Below are positions 10,103 to 21,576 of a stretch of DNA of 64,000 nt, piece after piece (within the stretch, counting starts at the first letter, position 1; each line of letters opens with the position of its first letter). The position numbers and the translations under genes are program-made. Source of the DNA: Notospermus geniculatus (taxonomy: Eukaryota > Nemertea > Pilidiophora > Heteronemertea > Lineidae); assembly GCA_002633025.1 (NCBI GenBank), contig NMRB01000259.1:189440-253439 (forward strand), in the 5' to 3' direction. The notes beneath the pieces were generated by a model that was given only the letters and a program-made list of their open reading frames with translations, was not told the DNA's origin and searched no databases.

Positions 10103-10636
10103 CATACAACATCAATGGCGCCCGGCTATGCGACCAGGGGATGCATGTGACCTCTACGTTTATCAGATGAGTAAGGAAACAACTGTGCCGTTTCTGGATT
10201 TCTCCTGATTAGGTGTTCATAACCGAACAACTTTGAGATATTTATTATGTGAAATTCATCTCAAAGTTATTGATGATGAACCTCTTGATTAAATGTAACT
10301 TTTCCACTGATAAAAAGAGAAACAGCACTGGGCACTTTCCGCCAAAATTTTCATGCTGCAGCCATTGTAAAATGTGATCCTCCGCTACAAAACCAGTGCT
10401 GTCGCACGGAAAATGAGATGTACTGACATGACACCAGGAGATAAAGAAATAAATAAAATCACTACTCAGACTTCGCAATAGACAATCCTACTTTAAAGTC
10501 ACAGGTAATTTGGTCCCAACTTGGCAACTTCAGAGCGACTGATGACTGGTGGAGGGTCACAAATGCCTCAAAGAGCATGCCTTCGAATCAGGCTACAATC
10601 ACATAGAACTACATGTACACGTGACCGTGAAGCCAG

Positions 10637-10768
10637 TAGGGAGTTTTCGCAAAACGCGAAACGCCAAGGCGAACGTCTATCCTTTTGTTCGGTGCTCTCT
10701 TCACGGCATCGAACAATGGGTTTGGCGTTCGCGTTGGCGTTTCGGGGGCTTTGCGAAAACTCCCTATT
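10637..10768. mobile_element. Short palindromic MITE, family copy 2
   Basis: Begins GGGAGTTTTCGCAAAACGCG and ends GGGGGCTTTGCGAAAACTCC. The interior shares TCTATCCTTTTGTTCGGTGC and ACAATGGGTTTGGCGTTCGC with the other copies. Confidence 0.75.
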
Positions 10769-11083
10769 GTTAACCGGCGTGTCCGTGTAGCGTGTAGCTC
10801 TATGTGATTGCAGCCTTGGGGTATTATTCCAATATTTTATTATCGTTTACATGGAACTCAACATTTTGTCCTGTTTATTGTTTATTTATTTGTTTCAGCG
10901 TTTTCCTAGGCCTTCTGACAATATCGTATTACCGTCTCCCAAACATATAGATCACAATAAAGATGTAGTCCACCATCGTTCCAGTGTTGCATGTGTTTAA
11001 ATTCTTTGACTATTCAAGAATACCAATGAAAATACACTCGTCATGGAACCACCTGTCGGATCGTTTTTTCACCACTTGATCAG

Positions 11084-12566
11084 CAACAAGGCTCTGATCA
11101 GTCCCGATCTTGGATCAGTACCCTCTCGATCGTCTCTTCACTGCAGTGTCATGTGCATCGCGTGGCAGGGCTGTACTACTTTTAATATCCTGCCATCCGG
11201 ACTAGAATTTGTGTGCCAACTTAACAGAAAACAAGGGATATGTTTGGGGCAGGAGGAAGCAAGATTTTCAATGGCAAGTCGGATGTTTCAGATTAGGGTA
11301 CGTATTCAAAACTCACCAGCAAAATGGCAAATAAAGCAAACTGCTGATCTGGTATCTCGACTAGCATTTTTTTGTTATATACATGTACATGTATCAGCAA
11401 CGATCAAACGTGACCACTGTTAGCTATCTGCTCCTCAAGTTAGGCCTACATGTATTTGATGCGCCGAGGGGTCGTGACTGGTGGTTGTAATACATGTTAA
11501 TAATATTCCCCCTTACGTGCACACAAATAACTTTGACTCATTGTCACACTGTATACATGCCATAAGACATTCAATTTCATAGCGAAGGTTTTTGAGGATG
11601 AACTCGACACATAAAGCTCGCATCGTACCGCCAATACCGTGTGACCAATACATGTATCTCCATACCTTTGGTTACCCGAAAGGTTTCCTCATTGCTGCGT
11701 CAAAGGACAATATTTTGGTGTTTGAATTCAACAAAACAAAACTTGAGTATACCTTAACCCATAATATATGGTTTTCCCGTAAGAATGAAAAACTGCATTA
11801 CAAGAATTTGCACAGCTATCGTAGTTTCGTTTTCCTAACTTCAAATCTGAAGCCGGATATTTTAGTCTTCGACGTCAACACGGAGATTTTGGGCTCCATA
11901 TACCTTGGCGATAACGAAAAATTGTACGTTAGGGAAACCCTGGGGAGAGATTTTAGTGATTATGCGAAGAAAGGCGCGCTTCATTTATACATCTGGAAGA
12001 AACATGCAGTCATACAATTTATTAACAAAGGAAATAAGATACTGACGATGATCTATGACCTGGCAAACCAATTTGGACAAATACGTTTACGAGACGGCGT
12101 GCAGCTGAGCTACCGACATTGTGAACACCACGTGACGATGATTTGGGACTACTTTCTCTGTTTCCGGCCTCACAAAAGTGAATCTTTGACGATTACACTG
12201 TTTCAAAAAAAGGCAACTAGAATGTTTTTAAAACGTTTTGTTGCCAAATTCCATATGATAAATTTCCGTGGGCTAATTGACGGTCACCCAGGTTCCCCTT
12301 TTAAATACGCATACCCTGACGACTACTTTCAGATTCGTTTTATAGGGTTCGATTTTGAACCGATAATCCGGCCAGAAAACAGTAGGTTGTACTCGGGGGA
12401 CACAGCGATGTTTCTAACCCAGTCAGTTATATATTTACACAACTTTCGAGGCCTTGACAGTTTTGGATATGACGCAGCAGGCAATGTGTACGAAATTGTC
12501 CGGAAGTTAGAAAGTGGGAAACTAGTCCTGAACGAAGTGTATATCCATTCATTGGGCATGCTTTAG
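11084..12566 (+). CDS. PAN/apple-like domain protein with a beta-rich C-terminal domain (unrecognised family), terminal exon 1
   Basis: Two exons are visible. Exon A (11084-11297, 214 nt) follows a pyrimidine-rich acceptor ending GATCAG and enters in phase 2. It encodes NKALISPDLGSVPSRSSLHC and onward, with Cys spacing C-x3-C-x5-C-x13-C like a PAN/apple domain. It ends in phase 0 at AGG/GTACGT. Exon B (11583-12566) follows CATAG in phase 0 and runs 327 codons to a stop. It begins RRFLRMNSTHKARIVPPIPC and has many alternating hydrophobic strands ending in polar turns (for example NILVFEFNKTKLEYTL and DILVFDVNTEILGSI), possibly a propeller. An upstream exon with a signal peptide is expected but not found; an ATG at 11043 is open into exon A and is an alternative start. 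Function is unknown; PAN domains bind proteins or sugars outside cells. Homologues lie at 12791-13819 and 53535-57503. Confidence 0.65.
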
Positions 12567-12790
12567 CGAGAGTTTTCACGATAATGCTTGGCAGTTAGGG
12601 ATGAAATTCTCCAAAAAATGCTAATAAAATATAAAAAGCTAGACGGTGATACAAAAGTACTAATTTATTCAATAATCATTTCGCTTTAGTGAAGGCTTAA
12701 TGATATATTTCGATATGTTGACAAATTTCCTACATATTAGTGGTTTTTGGAAATTCCTTATACTAACAAATTATCGTTTCGTTTCGCTAG

Positions 12791-13819
12791 AAACAGGAAG
12801 GCATGATGTTATACAAAAGAACTGCTAGGACTATGCTTAAACCACCTTTTAAGTTTCGCGCTGGACGGGATCGCTGGTGGTATGACCATATTTCAGGTTA
12901 TTTGCAAATAACTACGAAAGGTGTGATACTCCCGAATACTGTCAGACTCTACAATCTTGAAAATGGCAACTGGCAACTTTTGCACTCGGTGAAATACAAA
13001 AGTTCTTACATTCTAATGGAAAATCAGTTTTTATATGACAGAAGGTTTTTAGTTATTTTAACTAACTGGCACTACAACATTAAAGTACCGGTATCATTTC
13101 AATTTCTCAATATATTTGACCAATCAGTCACATATATGATGGAAGTACCAAAATTCGACCCTTGCTCTCGGCCGCCTGCCATATCACAGCCAGCGCTTCG
13201 AAAAGAGAAAGTCATTATCCTCTGTGACTATGATCGTCCAGGAAGCGCTGCAGCTTCTGTCTACACGATGTCATTCGTTAACGCAAGCAAATTGGTAGTG
13301 CTGTCGAATAAGGTTCAACTGAAACTCCCACACGCATGCGATTCGGTTTCTTACGCTGTGTTCGCTGTTGAAAATGACGTGATCCTTGACTGTGTCCCAA
13401 TAAAACCAGGTTTCTTTCTTTTTAGATCGAAAAACGGTTATGTCGGTCAGACAATTTTGACCAAAACATCATATATTTCCGACAACCCTTTTGGTACAAG
13501 ATGGAATAGACGGTACCAAATGTTTTTTCAGTTATATATGCCAACCACGGTACTCGCGTCCAAATTGTTATTTGTGGGTTACGATGTGCAGTGCAAGACG
13601 ATGCAACCCTTGTTTGCAACTCGTCCTTTGAAACCGATGATAATTTTATATAGTAGTCCAGAGCGAGCGAGGATGTCAAGTATGGGAAAATTAAAAGTAG
13701 AATTTGCTCCTAATGGCAAAATATTAAAGATCTACTATTACGAGCACAAAACCCACAGAAAGCAGCATGGTTTACAATTTGTAGATGTGTACACTCAACA
13801 ACGTTCGTCTTCTGTTTAA
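12791..13819 (+). CDS. Second, tandem beta-rich terminal exon of the PAN gene
   Basis: A phase-0 acceptor (TTTCGCTAG, or AAACAG six bases later) opens a frame of 342 codons to the stop at 13819. It starts KQEGMMLYKRTARTMLKPPF and is homologous over its length to exon 11583-12566: the same opening basic-PP motif, strand-turn pattern and closing NGKILKIYYYE-like strand. No PAN exon lies in the 224 bp between the two. The simplest model is that the PAN exon at 11084-11297 can splice to either terminal exon. A separate gene using the ATG at 12803 is the alternative. A frameshifted near-identical copy is at 1727-2629. The gene ends tail to tail with the esterase. Confidence 0.6.
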   Translation, partial: KQEGMMLYKRTARTMLKPPFKFRAGRDRWWYDHISGYLQITTKGVILPNTVRLYNLENGNWQLLHSVKYKSSYILMENQFLYDRRFLVILTNWHYNIKVPVSFQFLNIFDQSVTYMMEVPKFDPCSRPPAISQPALRKEKVIILCDYDRPGSAAASVYTMSFVNASKLVVLSNKVQLKLPHACDSVSYAVFAVENDVILDCVPIKPGFFLFRSKNGYVGQTILTKTSYISDNPFGTRWNRRYQMFFQLYMPTTVLASKLLFVGYDVQCKTMQPLFATRPLKPMIILYSSPERARMSSMGKLKVEFAPNGKILKIYYYEHKTHRKQHGLQFVDVYTQQRSSSV

Positions 13820-14543
13820 AGTGAATTGAGTGCGGCAGGCCACTATACATTCCCCTCCAGCAGTCCAGTGACCATACGAGCACTATACATGTACGGACAC
13901 AGCGTATAGAACAAATTTAACGAGAACCCACACCACTGTGGACTGCAAAATCATTGGAACCAATCAGAATACGTGTTACTCACTAAGGAATAGAATGATT
14001 GGCTGATGGGAATGGTCAGGGTTAGGGTCAGCCTTATATCTTAACACAGAGGATACACGTCCAATGATTTTGCACTCGACAGGCCTCTCAATGGAATCGG
14101 GTACAATATGGAACACTACAGGCCAAAATTATGAACGGTGTTAAAGACGTTACCCGCTTGTCCGTAACTTGGGCAAATCGAAAATAGACAAGATCAATCT
14201 ATTTTGGGGCAAAAACATCGCAAATTCAACAATGATTGACTTCAGCACAAATTAAGGAAAGGGTACTATACAAGTACTAAAATTAATGTATTATCAAAAA
14301 TTGTTTTTTGGTATGGAATAGAGGATAGGTGCTAATCACTTTCCTTTTTTATGAACAACTGCAGTTTCCCCTCAGATTGTACAATGGCAGCAAACTGTGA
14401 ATGTACGACGATCGAAACCGTTGACTTTTGAAGGAAGGGTCTTGTGCGATTGCCTTGACCGATTGATCTTTGAAGCAAACGTATTTACACGTATATCTAA
14501 TACACAGTCTGCAGAGAACTGATGTGATAGTTATGTGGCGACA
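13820..14543. other. Spacer between convergent PAN-family and esterase genes
   Basis: Holds the 3' flanks of two convergent genes. A pair of words (GACTGCAAAATCATTGGA near 13938 and its complement TCCAATGATTTTGCACTCGA near 14059) forms an imperfect inverted repeat, also kept in the copy at 2771-2909. No gene is seen. Confidence 0.4.
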
Positions 14544-17500
14544 TCAGTCGTCTGTCTTGCTCGTATTGGCTAGATTCCTCCTGAGCTTACAGCATGCCAT
14601 CAACAATATCAAAGACAGCGATCCAAAAATCGCCGTCCCCACGGCAAAGATGACTATGACAGTCTGAGCTTGGCCAACGGTCAGCCTCAGATATCCGATG
14701 TATTGGTCCAGGAGCGGCGGGCAGGTCGGAGTGACGCATGGTTTGGGTGTTGGGCATTTCTGCCCAACCAAAAACGGGACGTAGTCTAACCAGAAGGCCA
14801 TAGCTCGTGGCCGCAAGTTCTTCTTGGCTTCTAAAACCACAGATTTGGCATTGGATCCAAAGAACATGTAGCTTTTTTCTGGTAACGTGTACTGTGGCCA
14901 TGTGGGATATGTAGACGAGCTCCCTGGTTTACCATTGGGATTCCTGCAGTGGAAAAGTAAAATGCATTCATCAAAATGTGCGACGAGAGACAATCGTTTC
15001 CAACAACAGCGTTCTACAGGCAAGAATGAATGATGCCTGTCGAAACCGTGCATTCAAACAAGAGGAGAAATCTGCTGAATGGAAACGAGGGCGGCACACA
15101 ATGATGGAGATTGCATAAAGTGTTTTTCACATTGAGCTGGCCAAAGGTACTTCGTTGAACTCAGGAATGTGACCAGATCACATTTACCAAGAGGTAGTGT
15201 GTTGCACAACACTGACTTGAAAACAGATTAGGTCTAGGCCTATAGCTCTTTTACGGAGTCAGCCAAAGCTGGTCAGCCATGACACAGGCTGCCGAGGGCT
15301 GTGTCACATTCTTATTTGTGATCACACTATTACAGTTTAGTGACAAGGGGTCAGCCAAGTACCTTTGGCCAGTTCAATGTGAAAAACACTTTACCGAGCC
15401 TGTCCACCATCGCATGTATACAGTAAGCTCGAGTTTAAACCACCGGTTCATTATGTTCAGAAGCACACCCAATCAAAATGGGAGTGAATAAAACAAAACA
15501 AGTACATGTACATGTATTATGCTGAATGGCTGGAATCGGTGGCTCAAGGCCTAGACTGGCCTGGATTTGAACGCAACTGATTAGATCCATTTCGATTGGG
15601 CGTGCTTATGAACATAATGAACTGGTGGTTTAAGCCCCCTTCACACCAGCATCCTGACCAAGCCCCGATCTATTTCTGACCAAAATTGACCCCAGAGCGT
15701 GGTGGTCGGAAAGAATCGTGGAACTTTTTCCACTGATCGTGGGTTTATATACGTTCAATCCCCTATGCAGGGCCGTTGTATCCTCGCTTTATATTATCAA
15801 GGCCGGATCTTTTCAAGACGCTTTTACGCTGTGATATGCGATCAAACGCCGATGCCTACGCTTAATACACGCTCTAACCTCGCTCTGTCCCCGATCGCGC
15901 CGCTCAAGATAAGACGCTTTTCCGCTTTGCACGCCCAACGCACGTGCTTATCCGAACCGATCATCTGGGCAAGCGTATCTACAGCGGAGGTACGTCTTGG
16001 GTAGAGCGTGAAAAAAATGAGCCCGCTGCACATAAGATCAACATAGGATCAACCCAGGACTATCCCGACCGGCACAGGACAAATATACGCTGAACCTGCG
16101 ACCTTCCCGCTCCATCCCAGTTCAACTCGCGCTCTTGATCCATCCCCGATCATCCCCGCCAATTTTCGGGAGCGGGGATGATCGGGCCTTTGTCGGGACG
16201 TTGGTGTGAAGGAGGCTTTAAACTTAAGGCTTAGGTGAAGTAAACTCACTTGACGCAAATAGGCCTAATTTTGGACATCTAAGAGGGGTTCCAGGACATA
16301 TTCTCCTGAAGAAAGGCAAGAACCGCTTACCTAATCTGCTAATAATGGGCCTTTAGAATTGCTGTGAGTCACTGAACAAGTCCAAGTCACCAAATCAATA
16401 GGCCTAATGATGCAACAAATTCAGACATTCATCAGTTTCATTCATACAAACCTATGTTACCTCACCACTGGGAACTTTAAAAATATGATGCAACAGAGTC
16501 ACAGAACATTATCTAACCTAGCCTCATACATCTTGCTATGCAAAGACATAGGCCTAGGAGCCTAACACATCGGCCTCTGTACATCCATAGTGAGTAGAAA
16601 GTGGACCTTCTGGAACCTCTGCTTTGTGCACCATTTTGGATACATTTTACAAAATCACTCCAAAGTCTATCTTTGTTGGACAAATTTAACAATATCTCAA
16701 AATATTGCCCTCGGCAGGTATGTAACCTTACTTTATATGTTTGTTTGAATGTGATAACTTTATTGCCCGTTCAAGAAAATGACTTTTCCTTTTACAACTT
16801 TTTGAAACTGAGTTTCTTACTGTAAAACAAAAGAGGGTTGCATAACAGTCGATACTGATTGGTATTGAGGGTCCCTATTAAACATAAATCAAGGTGGGAG
16901 GAGTAAATTTTGTACCAGGGATCTGTAAACATGAAAACTTGACACTCACTTTTCATGGCTGTGACTCAGTGAGTTTACTTCGCCTAAGCCTTAAGCTTAC
17001 TGTATTTCTGACTTGTGACTACATACACTGTAGTGGATCAGCCATCATTCTCGTGATGATGCGACATTTCTGCATGGCCCTTGCTTTGATGGAGAACATG
17101 TTGAAGTTCAGGTTTACACGTAGATGGTCATACTCGGCAAAGGGTTGTCCGTGGCGGCTGCATGCCCTTCACTTACCCATATTTAGCAAAATTGGTGAAG
17201 TATGTCATCTGAGCCTTTGCCAAATCCAAATCCGCCTGTTTGATGGTCGTCGGGATGTTTGACCCATGGAGTTTGAAGACGTTGTCATTCATTGCAACAA
17301 ATCCGAATGCGTACATGACGTCTGCACCATGGGTTGCCTTTCCCGGGCCGTACTTCTTTGGATACAAGGGTGAGTTGTGGTCAAAGTATAGCATCCATGT
17401 CTTTCCCGTTCCCTTCATGGCCTCGTGAGTATTTGCTGCCGCCACTGCGCCGGAGACGAACGCGAAGTCAGTTTGTAACTGTATGAATGCATCCCGGCGG

Positions 17501-18816
17501 AGGAGTGAGTTGTTAGCTATGTCTGCGTCGGTCATATATTCATATGCGACCGCCCGAGCTATTCCAGGCAGGGTGGCCGCCGGAAATAGGTTAGGGAGGA
17601 AGATATTGTTCATGAAGGTCTTCGGAATGGGGTAAGGTGGCTTTACACCAGCTTTCTGGAGGATCTGCTGATAGAATGTGAACATCACCTCTCCATCATT
17701 GCTCGTGACAGACGCAATGAAATCTAAATTTTTAAAGGCCTTGTACGAAGCAAGTGTTGGGTCCTGGTAGAGTTTCGCAGGATGTTCTGGGAAGAATTCA
17801 CCATCCACTGCAGCTCTGAAGTCAGGCATTTCTTTAACAACAGCATCAGCGGGCAAACCAAAATCGGTATATTTCAAGATTTCAGCTGCGCTTTTCTTCC
17901 TGAGGCAATCCACAAGTTTCTTAGTGTCAGAGAGTTTGGGGTTTGTTGTATCATTGCAGCGGAGATTGAAACCAAGATTTCTCGCTTGAACCTGTGAGTT
18001 GATCCCTATGCTCAAGGGGTTCGAATTCCATTGTAGTGGTGTGACAGCAAACCCGCTCTGTGCGATGACGCGTTTGAATAAACCTTTCCCTGCGGAAAGT
18101 GGGGAGATCGCCTGTGCGTTGACGTCATACCCGCCTGCCGATAATCCGAATATCGTGATGGCGTCTGGGTCGCCACCAAACGCCTCGATGTTATTCTTGA
18201 CCCATTTCAGAGCAAGTAGTTGGTCAAAGTATGCAAAGTTGCCTCGGGAATTTGAATCATCGGTGTTGAGGAATCCCAGCGCTCCCAGGCGAAAATTTAT
18301 CGACACGTAGACGACGTCTCCAAATGGGGCTAGCAGTCCTCCGAAGTAAAGTAGACCAGCACCCTCGCGCCACGCACCTCCATGTATCCATACCATAACA
18401 GCTTTTTTCTTTCCACCGTCTGCGGGGGAGAAAATGTTTAAAGACAGACAGTCTTCACCGGTTCGCTTGTGAAAGAGTGGGTCGACGGTAAGGTTGAACA
18501 CACCCCATGCATGACTTGGCTGTGAGCACGAGTTCGTATACTCAAACGCTTCGTACACTCCGTTGAATTTGTCCACAGGAATCGGTTTCTTGAATCTGTT
18601 TACCCCGCTTGTGTCCTTTCCGTAGCGTATCCCCCGGTAGGCGAAGTACTCGTAGGTCTTTCCAAACGCCTTGATGTTCTCCTTCGTTCCCTTGATGGTG
18701 CCGGCCTTTGCGGTCACGGTGTTGTAACCCATGAGAAATGGATTGGTCGCAGCAAGAAGAGACTCTATTGAACAAGCCATCAAAATGAAAAGAACGTATT
18801 GGTAGAGATTTCCCAT
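14544..18816 (-). CDS. Type-B carboxylesterase (cholinesterase-like), secreted ectodomain with C-terminal membrane anchor
   Basis: Exon 1 is 18816-17177 and exon 2 is 14943-14544, joined KYG/NPNG with GT-AG borders and an exact phase match, giving 679 residues. The start MGNLYQYVLFILMAC is a signal peptide; an in-frame ATG at 18987 lacks one. Type-B esterase marks appear in order: EDCLSLNIFSP (121-131), oxyanion-hole WIHGGAW (143-149), FGGDPDAITIFGLSAGG with nucleophile Ser226, acid Glu376 in SNDGEVMF, and His496 in THGADVMYAFG. The triad is complete, so hydrolysis of esters is likely. The elbow is GLSAG, not the common GESAG. After a Pro/Cys-rich stalk (608-622) comes one membrane helix (641-665) and a short basic tail, so the enzyme should face outside the cell. 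The substrate cannot be told. The intron is enlarged by insertions at 15118-15391 and 15421-17002. Confidence 0.92.
15118..15391. mobile_element. 274-bp MITE with TA target duplication in the esterase intron
   Basis: Ends read AAGTGTTTTTCACATTGA and, in inverse, TCAATGTGAAAAACACTT, each flanked by TA (15116-15117 and 15392-15393). The other gene copy has the uninterrupted site TTGCATACCGAGCC near 3965-3978, so this is a clean insertion with a TA duplication, as made by Tc1/mariner-type transposases. It also has internal inverted words (AAGGTACTT and AAGTACCTT). Confidence 0.85.
15421..17002. mobile_element. 1.58-kb composite inverted-repeat element in the esterase intron
   Basis: Outer ends are CAGTAAGCT and its mirror AGCTTACTG, flanked by TA on each side. 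The other copy reads GCATGTATTTTTCTGAC at the same place (about 3992-4008) with a single TA. Inside are further arms: AACCACCGGTTCATTATGTT against AACATAATGAACTGGTGGTT, and GGCTTAGGTGAAGTAAACTC against its mirror near 16970-16992. A separate element (15636-16217) sits in the middle. No transposase frame is evident. Confidence 0.75.
15636..16217. mobile_element. Nested element with GCCCCCTTCACACCA ends
   Basis: The left end AAGCCCCCTTCACACCAGC is mirrored by GTTGGTGTGAAGGAGGCTTT on the right, inside the composite element. The interior is GC-richer than its host and repeats CCCCGATC words (GATCATCCCCG near 16146, GGGGATGATCGGG near 16174). No coding region. Confidence 0.65.
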
Positions 18817-19777
18817 GGTGTCCAAAGTTTTAAAAGGAGAAAAGATTGGTCCAAGATTTTGTTTTCTGCCTTTGCTCAGGATGACACAGCTGCGTAGAGA
18901 GATCTCGGCGAACGGTGAGAGCGCCCTGAACTCTGCACTATCAGAGAATGCAAATAGGGGTGGTGAACTTTTCCAACGTAATCTCACACTAAGTAGGGCC
19001 TATCACCACAACAATTCGCACTACTAGTAATCCCTGGTGTAGAACAAGAAACTTCTCAACGAGAGTTCAATGCAAGGTGTCCACAGAACGGTGTGAAATC
19101 TTAACGTGATCCGATTGAAAGAGAGGTCGTTAGGGGAAACAATGTTTACCGTACAATGTATGTCCCAATTCGACCTCTCATGGCCGCCAACATACTTTAC
19201 GCCCATCAATTATAAGGCTAAGAAATCATGACAGTCACAAAAATGTACTGGCATTAGGTATTCATTGCTGTCACGTTTTCATTCCCTGGCTCATAGATTT
19301 ACGTTTTCCCATTGAAAAGGTGACATACAAAGTGTTGATGGCTTCACACAGCAGTGTTACCTGCCGACGTGTGATATGTTATGGTTGATTAATTCATATA
19401 CATGTAGATCAATAAATAACCAAAGATCTAACGTTCAAGCTGGATCTAAGAAGTAGGTCTTTCAATATAGGGTACTCATACATGTTATTTTTTACTTCAT
19501 CCAACAACATGGTAGGAGAGACGAATAACGGACTATACCTTTAACGACTATTATAAAATCGCATAGAAATATACGCCCCAAGCATGAAGTCAATCTATTT
19601 CCGGATATGACTGAATATATATAATTATAAAAGTAAGAATGAAGTCAGTTTGTTTCAACTTACATTTAACACATGTACTACCTTGAATTAAACATACTAC
19701 GGCATGGTTTCTTTTTGAGTAGGCCTTCGGACAAACGGCTTGCTGTAACCCAGCCCCCCCCCCCCCCCCCAAAAAAA
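18817..19777. other. Upstream flank of the esterase gene, ending in a poly-C tract
   Basis: Should include the esterase promoter and leader; I see no certain core element. It ends in a C17-18 run and A7 immediately before the N at 19778, which is a plausible reason for the assembly break. Confidence 0.4.
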
Positions 19778-19778
19778 N
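19778..19778. other. Single-N scaffold joint
   Basis: Right of the N, TAGCCCAGGTTCCTGTCTAT matches 29920 onward. The first exon of cytidine deaminase, present before that point in the other copy, is lost here. Confidence 0.8.
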
Positions 19779-20424
19779 TAGCCCAGGTTCCTGTCTATTT
19801 TAGGCCTGTAACGTCGACATCCTGTGTATCATTTACGCCCACATAGGCCTATAGGCCTAGACGACGATTCATTTGGGAACATGCTTTGCTTGGCTCATGT
19901 ACAGCGCCTTTTTACAGTTGCACGTACTCGTTTGCTTCTTGTGCACACGATATACGCATGATTTGGGGTTGTTAACGCCACGAGTGTGTAGGCTATTTGT
20001 GTCGAAAGATGTACGTGTATTTTAGTGTGATTGTTCGTGCGGCTGCCGCGTTCCTGTCATGCATGCTGTCAAAAATTCATAAGCGATGTTTATGGTAGTG
20101 TTGCTGCTTCTTCTGATAGACTAGATCTTGTCGACAGACACACCCTCGTGTTGATAATCAGAAGAAGTGCTGACTTTATTCTTGAGAATAGGAAAATGAA
20201 ATTGATAACGTTGTGAGGTTGAGTATGCCTACTTGCCAGAAGAACTCAGGATAAAACACTTGAATAAGCGGGTGCAAGTAGGCTAATAATGTTTTTTATC
20301 GTATATTATAGACTTATTCAGCTTATTATTCACGGAACAGCTATCTAGGAACCTTCTACAGTATCATGTATGATGTTTTTGCCCTAAGACAAAATACTTA
20401 ATATGCACTCCTATTGAATATTAG

Positions 20425-21576
<1,152 letters not shown>

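Noticed and set aside
10245-10478. Minus-strand open frame of 77 codons
   Set aside because: No family motif or exon borders; likely chance in AT-rich DNA.
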